From Bordetella pertussis 18323 (lineage in GTDB: Bacteria; Pseudomonadota; Gammaproteobacteria; Burkholderiales; Burkholderiaceae_B): a stretch of DNA of 64,000 nt. Shown here piece after piece: positions 27,719 through 36,743 of this stretch (positions are counted from its first letter, which is position 1; every line of letters starts with the position of its first letter). The position numbers and the translations under genes are program-made. Under the pieces are notes generated by a model that was given only the letters and a program-made list of their open reading frames with translations, made no database searches and was not told where the DNA came from. The DNA is taken from the NCBI RefSeq assembly GCF_000306945.1, contig NC_018518.1, positions 2,232,001-2,296,000 of the forward strand, in the 5' to 3' direction.

Positions 27719-28174
27719 TGGCTTTTGCCTCCATAGGTCAGGGACACGGGACCGGGCAGACGCCGGACCATGCCGTGGAGCTAAGGGGGTTGTGCGGAAG
27801 ACGGGCAGAACCGCCAATACAAACCGACACTAGCAGCAGGAGGCCGCGCCGCGGGCTGGGGCCATCCTGTAAGACAGCGGCCTGGTCACCGGCGAAGTTG
27901 CCGATACAAGGCTCGCAGAAAATTGAAAGAAACTAAACGAAGAAGGCCGCATCTTAGACGATTTTGAATCGTCGACCAACCCCAGGACCGAAGCAAACAG
28001 ATACATTCACCCTGTTCTGGCGTCGGGGAAAGCCCCTAGGCGTGAGGCGCAAAACCAGCGTACGCGCCGTGCTGCGGCGCAACACGGCGCCGAATTATTT
28101 AGTTTCAATTGGAGATGAAATGATTTGCGACGGCCGACCCCGGCGCATGGCGCCGGGGTCGGCGGCATCCTAGC
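27719..28174. other. Non-coding region between proX and IS481 copy 1
   Basis: About 450 bp without a convincing gene. The part next to proX must hold the proX promoter. A 69-codon plus-strand frame (27964-28173) has no recognisable protein and ends only because of the IS target CTAG. A/T-richer patches occur near 27915-27965 and 28094-28126. A perfect 14-bp hairpin lies at 28133-28163. Confidence 0.5.
28133..28163. repeat. Perfect 14-bp hairpin beside IS481 copy 1
   Basis: GCCGACCCCGGCGC (28133-28146) is followed by ATG and its exact reverse complement (28150-28163). There is no T-tract on either side. Removing the IS would place it about 85 bp upstream of hicB. It may be a terminator for whatever once lay upstream; function unknown. 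Confidence 0.5.
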
Positions 28175-29120
28175 TGTGAACTGTCAATAGGTTGTATTCG
28201 TCCAGGTTGAGTCTGGAGATGGGTACAGCGCGCCCGATGCCTTGGTGGGGTCGATGCCAGTTGTAGTGGTGTAGCCAGGATTTCATGGCATCGGCTCGGT
28301 GTTGGGAGTTCTGGTAGGTGTGAGCGTAAGCCCACTCACGCAAGGCCGACTGGATGAAGCGTTCGGCCTTGCCATTGGTCTGTGGGCGGTAAGGTCGGGT
28401 AAAGCGGTGCTTGATGCCCAGCTCATGGCACAGCGCGGCGAAGGCGCGGCTGCGAAAGGCCGAGCCATTGTCGGTGAGCAAGCGCTGGATGGTCACGCCC
28501 AGGCGCTGGTAGTAGGCCACTGCGTCCTTGAGGAACTGGACGGCGCTGGGGAAGCGCTCGTCGGGGTGGATGTCGGTGAAGGCCACGCGGGCGTGGTCAT
28601 CGATGGCCACGAAGACGAAGTCCCAGCCGGCCCCCTCAACGGTATCGCGTCGGTTGCCCGTGACCCGGTGGCCAGGGCGCTGGATACGTCCCAGCTTCTT
28701 GATGTCGATGTGCAGCAGATCGCCGGGGGCCTGATGCTCGTAGCGCACCACCGGCTCGGCCGGCTCCAGGTCGGCCAGGTGCGACAGACCGGCGCGGGCC
28801 AGGACGCGGCTGACGGTGCTGGCTGACACGCCCAGCGCCTGGGCGATGCGCGCTTGGGTCAGCCGCTTGCGGCGCAGCTCCACGATAGCCAGCGCCTTGG
28901 CCGGCGCAATCGCTCGGGGCGAGACCGTCGGGCGCGAGGACGCATCGGCCAAGCCCGCCTGGCCCTGAGCCAGGAAGCGGCCCAGCCATTTGCGCACAGT
29001 CGGCGCGGTGACCCCATAGGCGCGGGCCGCTTCAGGCACACAAACTTGATGGGCGATCAATTGCTGGACCATTTCGAGTCGACGTAGGAAGGTCAATCGG
29101 GCATGCTTATGGGTGTTCAT
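28170..29120 (-). CDS. IS481 transposase (copy 1)
   Basis: DDE transposase of 316 residues. It has an N-terminal helix-turn-helix (VCVPEAARAYGVTAPTVRKW), a second HTH (RIAQALGVSASTVSRVLARA) and an rve catalytic core with Asp in LLHIDIKKLGRI (around 138), Asp in LLTDNGSAF (around 220) and Glu in NGKAERFIQ (around 257). The coding sequence inside the element has no stop of its own: the TAG (28172-28170) comes from the CTAG target site. Identical in protein sequence to copies 2 and 3 up to that point. Confidence 0.97.
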   Translation of the reverse strand: MNTHKHARLTFLRRLEMVQQLIAHQVCVPEAARAYGVTAPTVRKWLGRFLAQGQAGLADASSRPTVSPRAIAPAKALAIVELRRKRLTQARIAQALGVSASTVSRVLARAGLSHLADLEPAEPVVRYEHQAPGDLLHIDIKKLGRIQRPGHRVTGNRRDTVEGAGWDFVFVAIDDHARVAFTDIHPDERFPSAVQFLKDAVAYYQRLGVTIQRLLTDNGSAFRSRAFAALCHELGIKHRFTRPYRPQTNGKAERFIQSALREWAYAHTYQNSQHRADAMKSWLHHYNWHRPHQGIGRAVPISRLNLDEYNLLTVHS

Positions 29121-29217
29121 CCGGCCGGGCTCCTTGAGTGAACTGGGGGGGTGGCGATTTCCAGTTTCTCAAATCCGGTTCGGATGAACCATGCATACAA
29201 CCTATTGAATCTTCACA
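28175..29217 (-). mobile_element. IS481: IS481, copy 1 (1043 bp)
   Basis: Complete element, with the transposase on the minus strand. The ends are imperfect inverted repeats (TGTGAACTGTCAATAGGTTG and TGTGAAGATTCAATAGGTTG). It is flanked on both sides by CTAG (28170-28173 and 29219-29222), a 4-bp target duplication consistent with the known NCTAGN preference. The matched flanks show a simple insertion here. It sits 32 bp upstream of hicB and may affect its expression. Confidence 0.97.
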
Positions 29218-29249
29218 GCTAGTCCATGCCACACAAGGAGCACAGAAAA

Positions 29250-29642
29250 GTGAAATATCCCATTGCCATTGAACCCGGCAGCGACACGCGCGCCTGGGGG
29301 GTCGTTGTTCCTGATCTGCCCGGCTGCTTTTCAGCAGCGGACGAAGGGATTGATCAAGCAATCGAGAACGCCAAGGAAGCCATTGAGTTGTGGATTGAAA
29401 CGGCCATCGACTCCGGCGCCCCCATTCCTCCGGCGACCAGCATCGCCAATCATCAGGCCAATCCAGAGTTTGCCAACTGGATTTGGGCGATCGCTGATGT
29501 CGATCCTGCAGTCTTGGATGAAACTGTTGAGCGCGTGAACATCACGATCCCGCGCCGCATTCTCAAGCGCCTGGATGATCGCGCCCGCGCCGCCGGCGAA
29601 AGCCGGAGCAGCTACATCGCACATCTCGCCATGACTGCCTGA
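29250..29642 (+). CDS. hicB: HicB-family antitoxin (no HicA partner visible)
   Basis: A 130-residue protein with an N-terminal HicB-like degraded RNase-H fold (KYPIAIEPGSDTRAWGVVVP, DLPGCFSAADEGIDQAIENA) and a C-terminal ribbon-helix-helix (VNITIPRRILKRLDDRARAA, SRSSYIAHLA). A GTG start at 29250 is favoured by AAGGAG at 29235-29240 and the family N-terminus; an ATG at 29226 is less likely. HicA toxin genes normally lie directly upstream, but only about 30 bp separate this gene from IS481, and nothing HicA-like is seen on the far side either. It appears to be an orphan antitoxin. Confidence 0.88.
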   Translation: MKYPIAIEPGSDTRAWGVVVPDLPGCFSAADEGIDQAIENAKEAIELWIETAIDSGAPIPPATSIANHQANPEFANWIWAIADVDPAVLDETVERVNITIPRRILKRLDDRARAAGESRSSYIAHLAMTA

Positions 29643-29673
29643 TGACGCATATTGCGTCCGACGCACCCAGCAG

Positions 29674-29713
29674 AGAGCCCCGACTGGACAATCCGTATCG
29701 GGGCTCTCGTTTG
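29674..29713 (+). terminator. Rho-independent-like terminator after hicB
   Basis: GAGAGCCCCGA (29674-29684) pairs perfectly with TCGGGGCTCTC (29699-29709), followed by GTTT. It begins 32 nt after the hicB stop. Confidence 0.7.
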
Positions 29714-29918
29714 CGTGGGTAGCACGAAGTCAATGCTGCTTGCACACCTTGCGAGTCTGGCGGCCTAGCATCCACATGCCTGTACCACTATCAAAACTCG
29801 ACGTACGTGGCATGAGTTTCACTTCGCACGGCTACTTTTCTTTCCGGACAGCGCCCGCCCCCGGCCTGGACGAGTTCCTGCGCCGCGAACCGGCGAGCGG
29901 CCATCCGCGGCTCCTGCC

Positions 29919-30809
29919 CTAGCCTATGCTCTGGCGGATCGCGCGCCGGAAGTGGTCTGCCAGCGTAGTGTGGTGGTCCGGACTGCTCAGCAGCGCCAGG
30001 CCCGTACGGAATCGCGAGCCTGGGGCAAGCGGACGGAACGCCACGCGGTAGCCGACACGGCCCACGATGGATTGCGGAACCAGCGCGATGCCGGCGCCCA
30101 TTTCCACCAGCGCCAGCACGGTCGCGGTCTGCGTGGCCATGTGATTGGCGATGCGAGGCATGATGCCCTGGGCCTGGAAGCCCTCGAGCATGAGCGCGCG
30201 CAAGGGCGGCGAATGTTCGCGCGGCGGCAGCAACAGCGGCTCGTCGGCCAGGTCGCGCAGCGAGATTTCCCCGGCCGCGACCAAGGCATGGTCGTGCGGC
30301 AGCGCCACGCAGAAACCGTCCTCGTCCACGAGTTCGAGCTCCAGGCCCGGAAACGCATCCAGCGGATAGCGCACGATGCCCAGGTCGAACGTCCGATTGT
30401 GCAGGCCTTCGACAATGCGATCGGTGGTGGCCTCGTACAGCTCCACGTGGACGCCCGGGTGGGCGCGCTGCAGTTGCGGCAATGCCTGCGGCAGCAGGCG
30501 ATAGGGTGCGCTGCCGACGAAGGCCAGCCGCAGGGTGCCGACGTCGCCGCTTGCGGCGTCCCGGGCGAGGAACGGCAGCCTTTCGGCGTGCCGCAGGATC
30601 TGCATGGCTTCGGGCAGCAGCAGCGCGCCGGCCTCGGTCAGCGTGACGCCGCGCCGTCCGCGCACGAACAGCCTGGCGCCCAGCCTCGACTCCAGCTGCG
30701 CGATGGAGACCGACAGCGCCGGCTGCGCGATATGGAGCTGCTCGGCGGCGCGGCGCAGGTTCTGTTCGGTGGCGACAACGCAGAAGTGGCGCAGGCTCTT
30801 CAGGTTCAT
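29919..30809 (-). CDS. LysR-family transcriptional regulator
   Basis: Regulator of 296 residues from MNLKSLRHFCVVATEQNLRR (an upstream ATG at 30830 would add seven). The N-terminal winged helix contains AAEQLHIAQPALSVSIAQLE and LFVRGRRGVTLTEAG. The C-terminal two-lobe effector domain contains GTLRLAFVGSAPYRLLPQAL (around 90) and FDLGIVRYPLDAFPGLELEL. It is divergent from the Bug-thiolase-ligase operon starting at 30955, so it is the probable regulator of that operon. The ligand is unknown but likely the operon substrate or its CoA ester. Confidence 0.92.
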   Translation of the reverse strand: MNLKSLRHFCVVATEQNLRRAAEQLHIAQPALSVSIAQLESRLGARLFVRGRRGVTLTEAGALLLPEAMQILRHAERLPFLARDAASGDVGTLRLAFVGSAPYRLLPQALPQLQRAHPGVHVELYEATTDRIVEGLHNRTFDLGIVRYPLDAFPGLELELVDEDGFCVALPHDHALVAAGEISLRDLADEPLLLPPREHSPPLRALMLEGFQAQGIMPRIANHMATQTATVLALVEMGAGIALVPQSIVGRVGYRVAFRPLAPGSRFRTGLALLSSPDHHTTLADHFRRAIRQSIG

Positions 30810-30954
30810 GCTTGCCACGAAATCAGCCATATCGTTTTTATTATCAAAGTGACTAAAAATAGTATTTTACTCATTATGGCTGCGTATCTAAGCTCTCGTT
30901 GATCCACCGAACCGGCCCGCTCCGGATCCGATATCGATAACGACAGGGGGAGAC

Positions 30955-31929
30955 ATGAATCGTAGACATGCACTGAAGGTCCTGGGCGCGGCAGCCCTGC
31001 CCGCTCTGGGCTGGCCGATGAGCGCCATGGCTGGCGAGTTTCCGCAAAAGCCCATCCGGTTCATTTCGCCCAGCCCGCCCGGCGGCGTGACGGACTTCCT
31101 GCCGCGCCTGCTGGGCCAGGAGATGAGCAAGATCCTGGGCCAGCCGGTGGTGATCGAAAACCGCACGGGCGGCAACCAGACCATCGCGACGAATTACGTC
31201 GCCAAGGCGGCCCCGGACGGATACACCATCCTGCTCGCCACGTCGGGCGCGCTGGCGGTCAACCCGCATCTGATCGCCGACATTCCCTATCAACCCCTGA
31301 CGGACTTCGAGCCCATTTCCATGCTGGGCGGGGTCGCCTCGGTGGTGATGGCAACGCACGCGTCGGACGCCCGGACACTGGCGCAACTGCTCGAAGCCGG
31401 CCGCGGGAAGGGACGCAAGCCCGCATTCGGCCATACGGGCATCGGCACCTCTCCGCACCTGGTGCTCGAGGCGCTGAAGCAGGAAGCCGGCATCGACATC
31501 GTGGACGTTCCATACAAGGGAACGCAGCAGTTGTTCACCGATGCCAAGGGCGGGCAGTTCGAGTTCCTTTGCAACAACATCGGGCCGTCCCTGCCGCTGA
31601 TCAGGAACGGCGACCTGCGCGCGCTGGCCGTCACGAGCCGCAAGCGCTCGCCGGCGCTGCCCGACGTTCCGGCCATAGCCGAAACGCTGCCGGGATTCGA
31701 GGTTCTCGGATGGATGGCTGCCTACGCCCCAGCGGGAACGCCGGCGGACGTCATCGACAGGCTGGCCGCCGCGCTGCACGCCTCCCTCGCCACGGACGAG
31801 GTGCGCAAGGCGCTGGCCAATTTCGCCATCGACGCCATGCCGACGAGTCCGCAGGAAGCGAAAGACTTTCTCGCGGCCGAGTACCGCCGGTGGGGCGAGG
31901 TGGTGCGGCGCTCCGGCATCCGGATCTAG
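30955..31929 (+). CDS. Bug-family periplasmic substrate-binding receptor
   Basis: A 324-residue receptor. The N-terminus MNRRHALKVLGAAALPALGW looks like a twin-arginine-type signal (N-R-R-H-A-L). Bug motifs are PIRFISPSPPGGVTDFLPRL, VVIENRTGGNQTIATNYVAK, AAPDGYTILLATSG, VDVPYKGTQQLFTDAKGGQF, ALAVTSRKRSPALPDVPA and APAGTPADVIDRLAAALHA. First gene of a catabolic operon divergent from LysR. It probably binds the carboxylate that the operon degrades; no permease gene is nearby. Confidence 0.92.
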   Translation: MNRRHALKVLGAAALPALGWPMSAMAGEFPQKPIRFISPSPPGGVTDFLPRLLGQEMSKILGQPVVIENRTGGNQTIATNYVAKAAPDGYTILLATSGALAVNPHLIADIPYQPLTDFEPISMLGGVASVVMATHASDARTLAQLLEAGRGKGRKPAFGHTGIGTSPHLVLEALKQEAGIDIVDVPYKGTQQLFTDAKGGQFEFLCNNIGPSLPLIRNGDLRALAVTSRKRSPALPDVPAIAETLPGFEVLGWMAAYAPAGTPADVIDRLAAALHASLATDEVRKALANFAIDAMPTSPQEAKDFLAAEYRRWGEVVRRSGIRI

Positions 31930-31963
31930 CGGCGGGACCATATACAACAGGAGGGGCAACAGC

Positions 31964-32323
31964 ATGCAGGAATATCGATTGGTGGTGTTTACCAACCCTA
32001 CGCAGGGCATGGAAGATCAGTTCGATGAATGGTATGTGAACCAGCATCTTCCCGACGTGCTGGCCGTGCCGGGGTTCAAGGCGGGGCAGCGCTTCGAGCT
32101 GGAGCAGGAACAGCTGAAGGCCGGCCCGCATCCATGGCGCTTCATGACGGTGTTCGACATCGAGACCGATGACTTGCGCCACACATTCGACACCCTGATC
32201 AGCCGCGTCAATACCCCTTTGATGCCCATGTCCCCCTCTATCGCGGAACATCGGATTGCCTACGCCTACAAGGCCGTGACGCCCAAGGTGCAGGCGACGC
32301 CGCACGGACAGCAGCCGAAATAA
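31964..32323 (+). CDS. Small dimeric alpha-beta-barrel protein (EthD/DUF4286-like)
   Basis: A 119-residue protein beginning MQEYRLVVFTNPTQGMEDQF, with FDEWYVNQHLPDVLAVPGFK and WRFMTVFDIETDDLRHTFDT. The pattern (short strand, W-Y-x-x-x-H-L-P-D-V, second strand) matches the ferredoxin-like dimeric alpha-beta-barrel family seen in EthD and some ring-modifying enzymes. The conserved histidine suggests an enzyme or accessory protein in the surrounding pathway. No precise function can be assigned. It is preceded by AGGAGGGGC and lies 34 bp after the Bug gene. Confidence 0.7.
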   Translation: MQEYRLVVFTNPTQGMEDQFDEWYVNQHLPDVLAVPGFKAGQRFELEQEQLKAGPHPWRFMTVFDIETDDLRHTFDTLISRVNTPLMPMSPSIAEHRIAYAYKAVTPKVQATPHGQQPK

Positions 32324-32389
32324 CAGGTTCCGGCCCAGCCCCGACCCGCATCGCGCGGCGCGGGGACCAGCCGGAGGATGGAGACAGAC

Positions 32390-33566
32390 ATGACGAGACA
32401 CGCTCTGGCCTATGTGGCGGGCGCCTATGAACATCCCCTGCGCCATGCGCCGGACAAGTCCGTGGCGCAATTGCATGCGGAGAGCGCGCGCGGCGCGCTG
32501 GACGACGCCGGCCTGAGTTTCGCCGACGTGGACGGGTATTTCTGCGCCGGCGACGCCGGCCTGGGGCCCGCCTATATGGTGGATTATCTGAACCTGACGC
32601 TGCGGCACGTGGACGGCACCGAGATCGGGGGCGGCTCCTATCTTGCGCAGATCGGCCACGCCGCCCATGCCATCGCCGCAGGCAAGTGCTCGGTGGCCCT
32701 GATCACCCTGGCCGGACGCCCGCGCAGCGAGGGCCAGGCCACGGGTACCGAGCCGCGCATCCCGGGCCCGGACCGGCCCTCGGCGCCATGGGACTCGGCA
32801 TACCGCTGGACGATAGGCACCATCTACGGGAATTTCGCGCGCCGCCACATGCACGAGTACGGCACGACCAGCGAGCAACTGGCATGGGTCAAGGTCGCCG
32901 CCTCGCATCACGCGCAGCACAACCCCGACGCGCTGCTGCGCAAGGTCTATACGGTGGACGACGTGCTGGGCTCGCCGATGGTGGCCGACCCGCTGCATCG
33001 GCTGGACTGCTGCGTCATCACCGACGGCGGCGGCGCATTGGTGATCGTGGCGCCCGAAGTGGCGCGCAGCCTGAATCGGCCGCGCATCAAGGTGGTGGGC
33101 CACGGCGAGACCATCCGCACCAACAACGGCGGCCACCATGAAGACCTGCTGGTGACGGGCGCCGCCCGCTCGGCGCCCGCGGCGTTCGCCCAGGCTGGCG
33201 TGACACCGGCGGATATCAAATATGCGTCCATCTACGACAACTTCACCATCATGGTCATCATGCAACTGGAAGACCTCGGCTTCTGCCCCAAAGGCGAAGG
33301 GGGACGCTTCGTGGCCGACGGCAACCTGATATCCGGCGTGGGACGGCTGCCTTTCAATACCGACGGCGGCGGACTGTCTGTGCAACAACCATCCGGCCAA
33401 TCGGGGCGGCATGACCAAGGCGATCGAGGCCGTGCGCCAGCTGCGCGGCGAGGCGCATCCGGCCGTACAGGTGAAGAACTGCGACCTGGCCCTGGCGGCC
33501 GGCCCCGGCGGGGTCTATGGCATCGGCCATTCGCACACCACCGTCATTTTCGAGCGGGAGGACTGA
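32390..33566 (+). pseudogene. Thiolase-like acetyl-CoA acetyltransferase (SCP-x/lipid-transfer type), frameshifted
   Basis: Thiolase-superfamily protein paired with a DUF35 OB-fold protein, as in steroid and aromatic side-chain degradation. Family sequence runs from MTRHALAYVAGAYEHPLRHA through FADVDGYFCAGDAGLGPAYM, the Gly-rich CCVITDGGGALVIVAPE and YASIYDNFTIMVIMQLEDLG to LPFNTDGGGL. A tandem duplication CTGTCTGT (33374-33381) then shifts the frame. Removing 4 bp restores CNNHPANRGGMTKAIEAVRQ and GPGGVYGIGHSHTTVIFERE to TGA at 33566. The C-terminal active-site residues are therefore lost. The start at 32390 has GGAG six bases upstream; ATG 32378 is in frame. Confidence 0.88.
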
Positions 33567-33569
33567 CAG

Positions 33570-33992
33570 ATGCAGAACAGCGAACAGGCGTGCGGCTGGC
33601 AGGCCGACCCCTACGCCCTTGCATATCCGGAATCGGCGCCGTTCTGGCAGGCGGCCGAAACCGGCACGCTGCTGTTGCCCCAGTGCGTCCGGTGCGAATG
33701 CTTCCATTGGCATCCCCGCGCGTTCTGCCCTTTCTGCAAGGCCCCGGACCCTCGCTGGACCGCATCGAGCGGCCAGGGCGAGATCTTCAGCTTCAGCGTG
33801 GCGCGTACCGCGACCCCCTATGTCGTGGCCTACGTCAGGCTGGCCGAGGGCCCGTTGATGCTGACCAATATCGTCGACTGCGACCCCGACAGCGTGCGCA
33901 TCGGCCAGCGCGTCAGCGCCCGCTTCCGCCCGACGCAGCAAGGCCGGCTGCTGCCAGTGTTCGCCCCGACGCACGATCACGAAAAGGATTAG
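33570..33992 (+). CDS. Zn-ribbon/OB-fold protein (DUF35 family), thiolase partner
   Basis: A 140-residue protein with the DUF35 architecture. An N-terminal helix (PESAPFWQAAETGTLLLPQC) leads into a zinc ribbon with paired cysteines CVRCECFHWHPRAFCPFCKA, then an OB fold (GQGEIFSFSVARTATPYVVA, GPLMLTNIVDC, IGQRVSARFRP). Such proteins form complexes with SCP-type thiolases and hydratases in sterol and aromatic degradation. It starts 3 nt after the restored thiolase stop, which supports that partnership. The thiolase is now frameshifted, so this gene may be without a partner. Confidence 0.9.
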   Translation: MQNSEQACGWQADPYALAYPESAPFWQAAETGTLLLPQCVRCECFHWHPRAFCPFCKAPDPRWTASSGQGEIFSFSVARTATPYVVAYVRLAEGPLMLTNIVDCDPDSVRIGQRVSARFRPTQQGRLLPVFAPTHDHEKD

Positions 33993-33996
33993 AGAC

Positions 33997-34980
33997 ATGC
34001 ATTCCGGAAATCGCATCACCCGTCGCAGTTTCATGCTGGCCGCGGGGGCCCTGGGCCTGGCCCTCGCGGGCGCCGCCCAGGCGGCCGCGTTCCCGCAGCG
34101 CCCTGTCGCGATGATCGTGCCCTTCCCGGCCGGAACGGCCGTGGACGTCGTGGCCCGTTTCCTGGCGACGCGGTTCACGCAGCAGTGGAACCAGTCGGTC
34201 TACGTGGAAAACCGCGTGGGCGCCGATGGGCTGATCGGCACGGTGGCCGCCAAGATGGCGCCGGCTGATGGCCACACCATCCTGTACACCGGTCCGCCCT
34301 TTCTCTTCGTGCCGGATCTCAACCCGCAGGCAGACTACGACCCGCTGAAGGATTTTCGGCCGGTCGCGCGCGTGACCGCGCCGGTCTACATGCTGGCGGC
34401 GACCAAGAGCGCGCCCTACAGCACCTTCCGGGAGATGGTGGAAACGGCAAAGCGCACCGGCGGCCAGCTGGATGTCGGCACCGTCGGCGCGCACGGCACC
34501 GCCACGGCCGCGGGGATGGCCAGGGCGGCCGGCGTCGACATCAACATCATCAACTACAAGACCACGGCGCAATTGATCAGCGACAGCATCGCCGGGCACG
34601 TTCCCATGGTCCTGTCCGCGCTGGGGTCGCTGAACACGCTGACGCACAACGGCTCGCTGAAGGCCCTGGCGGTCAGCGGGCCGCAGCGATCGATCATCGC
34701 GCCCGAGGTTCCCACCGCCATGGAGGCCGGCGCAAAGGATTTCTCGGTGGTCTCGTGGAACAGCGCATTCGTGCGCACCGGTACCCCGGACGCGGCCGTG
34801 GATGCCATCGCCCAGGCCATCCACAAGGCGACGCTGAGTCCGGACTTCATCGAATTCTGCCGCGCCCAGGGCCTGGAGCCGGCATTCGAGGACGGCCAGG
34901 CGTGGCTCAAGACCTTGCCGGCCGAACGTAGCTATTTGAACGGGCTGCTGCGCCAAAGCGGCCTGCTGGCGGCAAAGTGA
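33997..34980 (+). CDS. Bug-family periplasmic substrate-binding receptor
   Basis: A 327-residue receptor. The N-terminus MHSGNRITRRSFMLAAGALG is a twin-arginine signal (T-R-R-S-F-M). Bug motifs are RPVAMIVPFPAGTAVDVVAR, VYVENRVGADGLIGTVAAKM, PADGHTILYTGPPFLFVPDL, INYKTTAQLISDSIAGHVPM, ALAVSGPQRSIIAPEVPTAM and RTGTPDAAVDAIAQAIHKA. It is the second Bug gene in the same operon, unusual unless the two bind different substrates. The stop overlaps a GTG in frame with the following ligase. Confidence 0.92.
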   Translation: MHSGNRITRRSFMLAAGALGLALAGAAQAAAFPQRPVAMIVPFPAGTAVDVVARFLATRFTQQWNQSVYVENRVGADGLIGTVAAKMAPADGHTILYTGPPFLFVPDLNPQADYDPLKDFRPVARVTAPVYMLAATKSAPYSTFREMVETAKRTGGQLDVGTVGAHGTATAAGMARAAGVDINIINYKTTAQLISDSIAGHVPMVLSALGSLNTLTHNGSLKALAVSGPQRSIIAPEVPTAMEAGAKDFSVVSWNSAFVRTGTPDAAVDAIAQAIHKATLSPDFIEFCRAQGLEPAFEDGQAWLKTLPAERSYLNGLLRQSGLLAAK

Positions 34981-34991
34981 GAACGGCATTC

Positions 34992-36650
34992 ATGCAAGCA
35001 GCAAACATCTGGCCGGCCATCGACGCCGAAGCCGAAATCGGTGACATCCGGCAGTGGACGACCGGCGCGGTACTGGCGCGCCGCGCCGAGCGCTGCCCGG
35101 ACCGGGTTTTCCTGCGCTTTGCGCCGGACGGCCGCAGCTATACCTTCGCGGACCTGCACCGCCGCACCAATGGTATCGCCCAGGCGATGATCGGCTACGG
35201 CATCGCCCAGGGCGAGCACGTCGCCATGCTGTCGCCGAACTGCCCGGAATGCCTGCTCGGCAATCTGGCGCTCGGCAAGGTGGGCGCCGTATCGGTGCCG
35301 ATCAACACCAATGCCAAGGCGTCGCTGCTGGAGTACTACCTCACGCATGCGGATTGCGTGACCGCGATCGTGGCCGACGCCTGCATGGAAGCGTTTGCGG
35401 CGGTGGCCCCGCGCCTGGCGCAACTGCGGCGAGTGCTGGTCATCGGCGATGCCGCGAACGCTCGCCGGATGCTCGCAGGCCTGCCGCTGGCGGTCGAGCC
35501 CTTTCCCGCGGACGCCGCGAGCGACGAGGCGGTGGACAATGACGTGCGCTTCACCGACCTGGCCTATCTCATGTTCACCTCGGGCACCACGGGGCCATCG
35601 AAGGCCATCATGATTCCGCACGGGGCGGCCTGGCACTGGGGCAAGCACAGCGTGCACTACCGCTACTTCCTGCCCGAAGACGTCGACTACGTCTGCATGC
35701 CGCTGTTCCACGCCAATGCGCTGCTGCTCAGCTGCACGACCGCGATCGTGGCCGGCACCTCGGTGGTGCTGGACGAACGCTTCTCCGCCTCGCGCTTCTG
35801 GGAGCGCGTACGCGCCTTCGGCGTGACACGCTTCAACGCCATCGGCGCCATCGGCAATTTCCTCTGGTCGCAGCCGGCCTCGCCGGTCGATCTCGAGCAC
35901 AAGGTGCGTATTTGCTCGCTGGCGCCCCCGCCGCCCTTCGTGCACGATTTCGAGCGCCGCTTCGGCCTGCGCGTGATCGCGGGCTACGCCCTGAGCGACT
36001 ACGGTTTCGGCGCGTCGCTCTCGCCCGATGCGCCGCCCGAGAAGTCGCTCAGCCTGGGCAGGACCTGCGAAGGCGTCGCGATACGCGTGGTCGACGAGGA
36101 CGACCTGACCCTGCCGGCAGGCCAGGTCGGCGAGATCGTGATGCGCATCGAACAGCCGGGCGCCGCGCCGCTGGGCTACTACAAGATGCCGGAAGCCACG
36201 CTGGCGGCCTGGCGCAACCTCTGGTTCCATACCGGGGACCTCGGCTACTTCGACGCCGACGGCTATCTCTACCTGACCGATCGCAAGAAGGACATGATCC
36301 GCCGCCGCGGCGAGAACATCTCGTCGTACGAAGTCGAATCCGTGATCGCCCTGCATCCCGCCGTGCTGCAGGTGGCGGTATACCCGCTGCAGTCGGAGCA
36401 CAGCGAGGACGAAGTGGCCGTCACGATCATGCTCAAGGACGGCCAGGCCCTGGATCCGGACGAACTGGTCGCCTTCTGCCAGCAGCAGATGGCGGCGCAC
36501 ATGGTGCCGCGCTTCGTCGAATTCGTGGACGCGATGCCGCTGACGCCCACCAACAAGATAGAGAAATACAAGATAAAGGAGCGCGCGCAGGCGGATCGCT
36601 CACGGCTCTGGGACCGCGAACGCACGCCGGGCGCGCGGCCCGGGCCGTAA
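34992..36650 (+). CDS. Acyl-CoA synthetase (CaiC-like, AMP-forming)
   Basis: A 552-residue ANL-superfamily ligase. The P-loop is LMFTSGTTGPSKAIMIPHG (around 193), followed by CMPLFHANALLLSCTTAIVA, GYALSDYGFGASLSPDAPPE (A5 region, around 330), NLWFHTGDLGYFDADGYLYL (around 410) and DRKKDMIRRRGENISSYEVE, with the C-terminal lysine region TPTNKIEKYKIKE. It resembles crotonobetaine/carnitine-CoA ligase and related carboxylate-CoA ligases. It probably activates the substrate that the operon imports. ATG 34992 was chosen; a GTG at 34977 overlapping the previous stop is possible. Confidence 0.9.
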   Translation: MQAANIWPAIDAEAEIGDIRQWTTGAVLARRAERCPDRVFLRFAPDGRSYTFADLHRRTNGIAQAMIGYGIAQGEHVAMLSPNCPECLLGNLALGKVGAVSVPINTNAKASLLEYYLTHADCVTAIVADACMEAFAAVAPRLAQLRRVLVIGDAANARRMLAGLPLAVEPFPADAASDEAVDNDVRFTDLAYLMFTSGTTGPSKAIMIPHGAAWHWGKHSVHYRYFLPEDVDYVCMPLFHANALLLSCTTAIVAGTSVVLDERFSASRFWERVRAFGVTRFNAIGAIGNFLWSQPASPVDLEHKVRICSLAPPPPFVHDFERRFGLRVIAGYALSDYGFGASLSPDAPPEKSLSLGRTCEGVAIRVVDEDDLTLPAGQVGEIVMRIEQPGAAPLGYYKMPEATLAAWRNLWFHTGDLGYFDADGYLYLTDRKKDMIRRRGENISSYEVESVIALHPAVLQVAVYPLQSEHSEDEVAVTIMLKDGQALDPDELVAFCQQQMAAHMVPRFVEFVDAMPLTPTNKIEKYKIKERAQADRSRLWDRERTPGARPGP

Positions 36651-36743
36651 GGCGCAGGAGCCGGAAGTCGCCGCACGGGCCGGGCGGGGGCCGGCCCGCC
36701 TGCCCTATACTGGCGCCTGCCTACCAGACCCGACAGCTCCGGC

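Noticed and set aside
27964..28173. 69-codon plus-strand frame beside IS481 copy 1
   Set aside because: No family, no good ribosome binding site, and it ends only at the IS target CTAG.
29740..29922. 60-codon plus-strand frame after hicB
   Set aside because: No recognisable domain and a weak start; it overlaps the end of the LysR gene.
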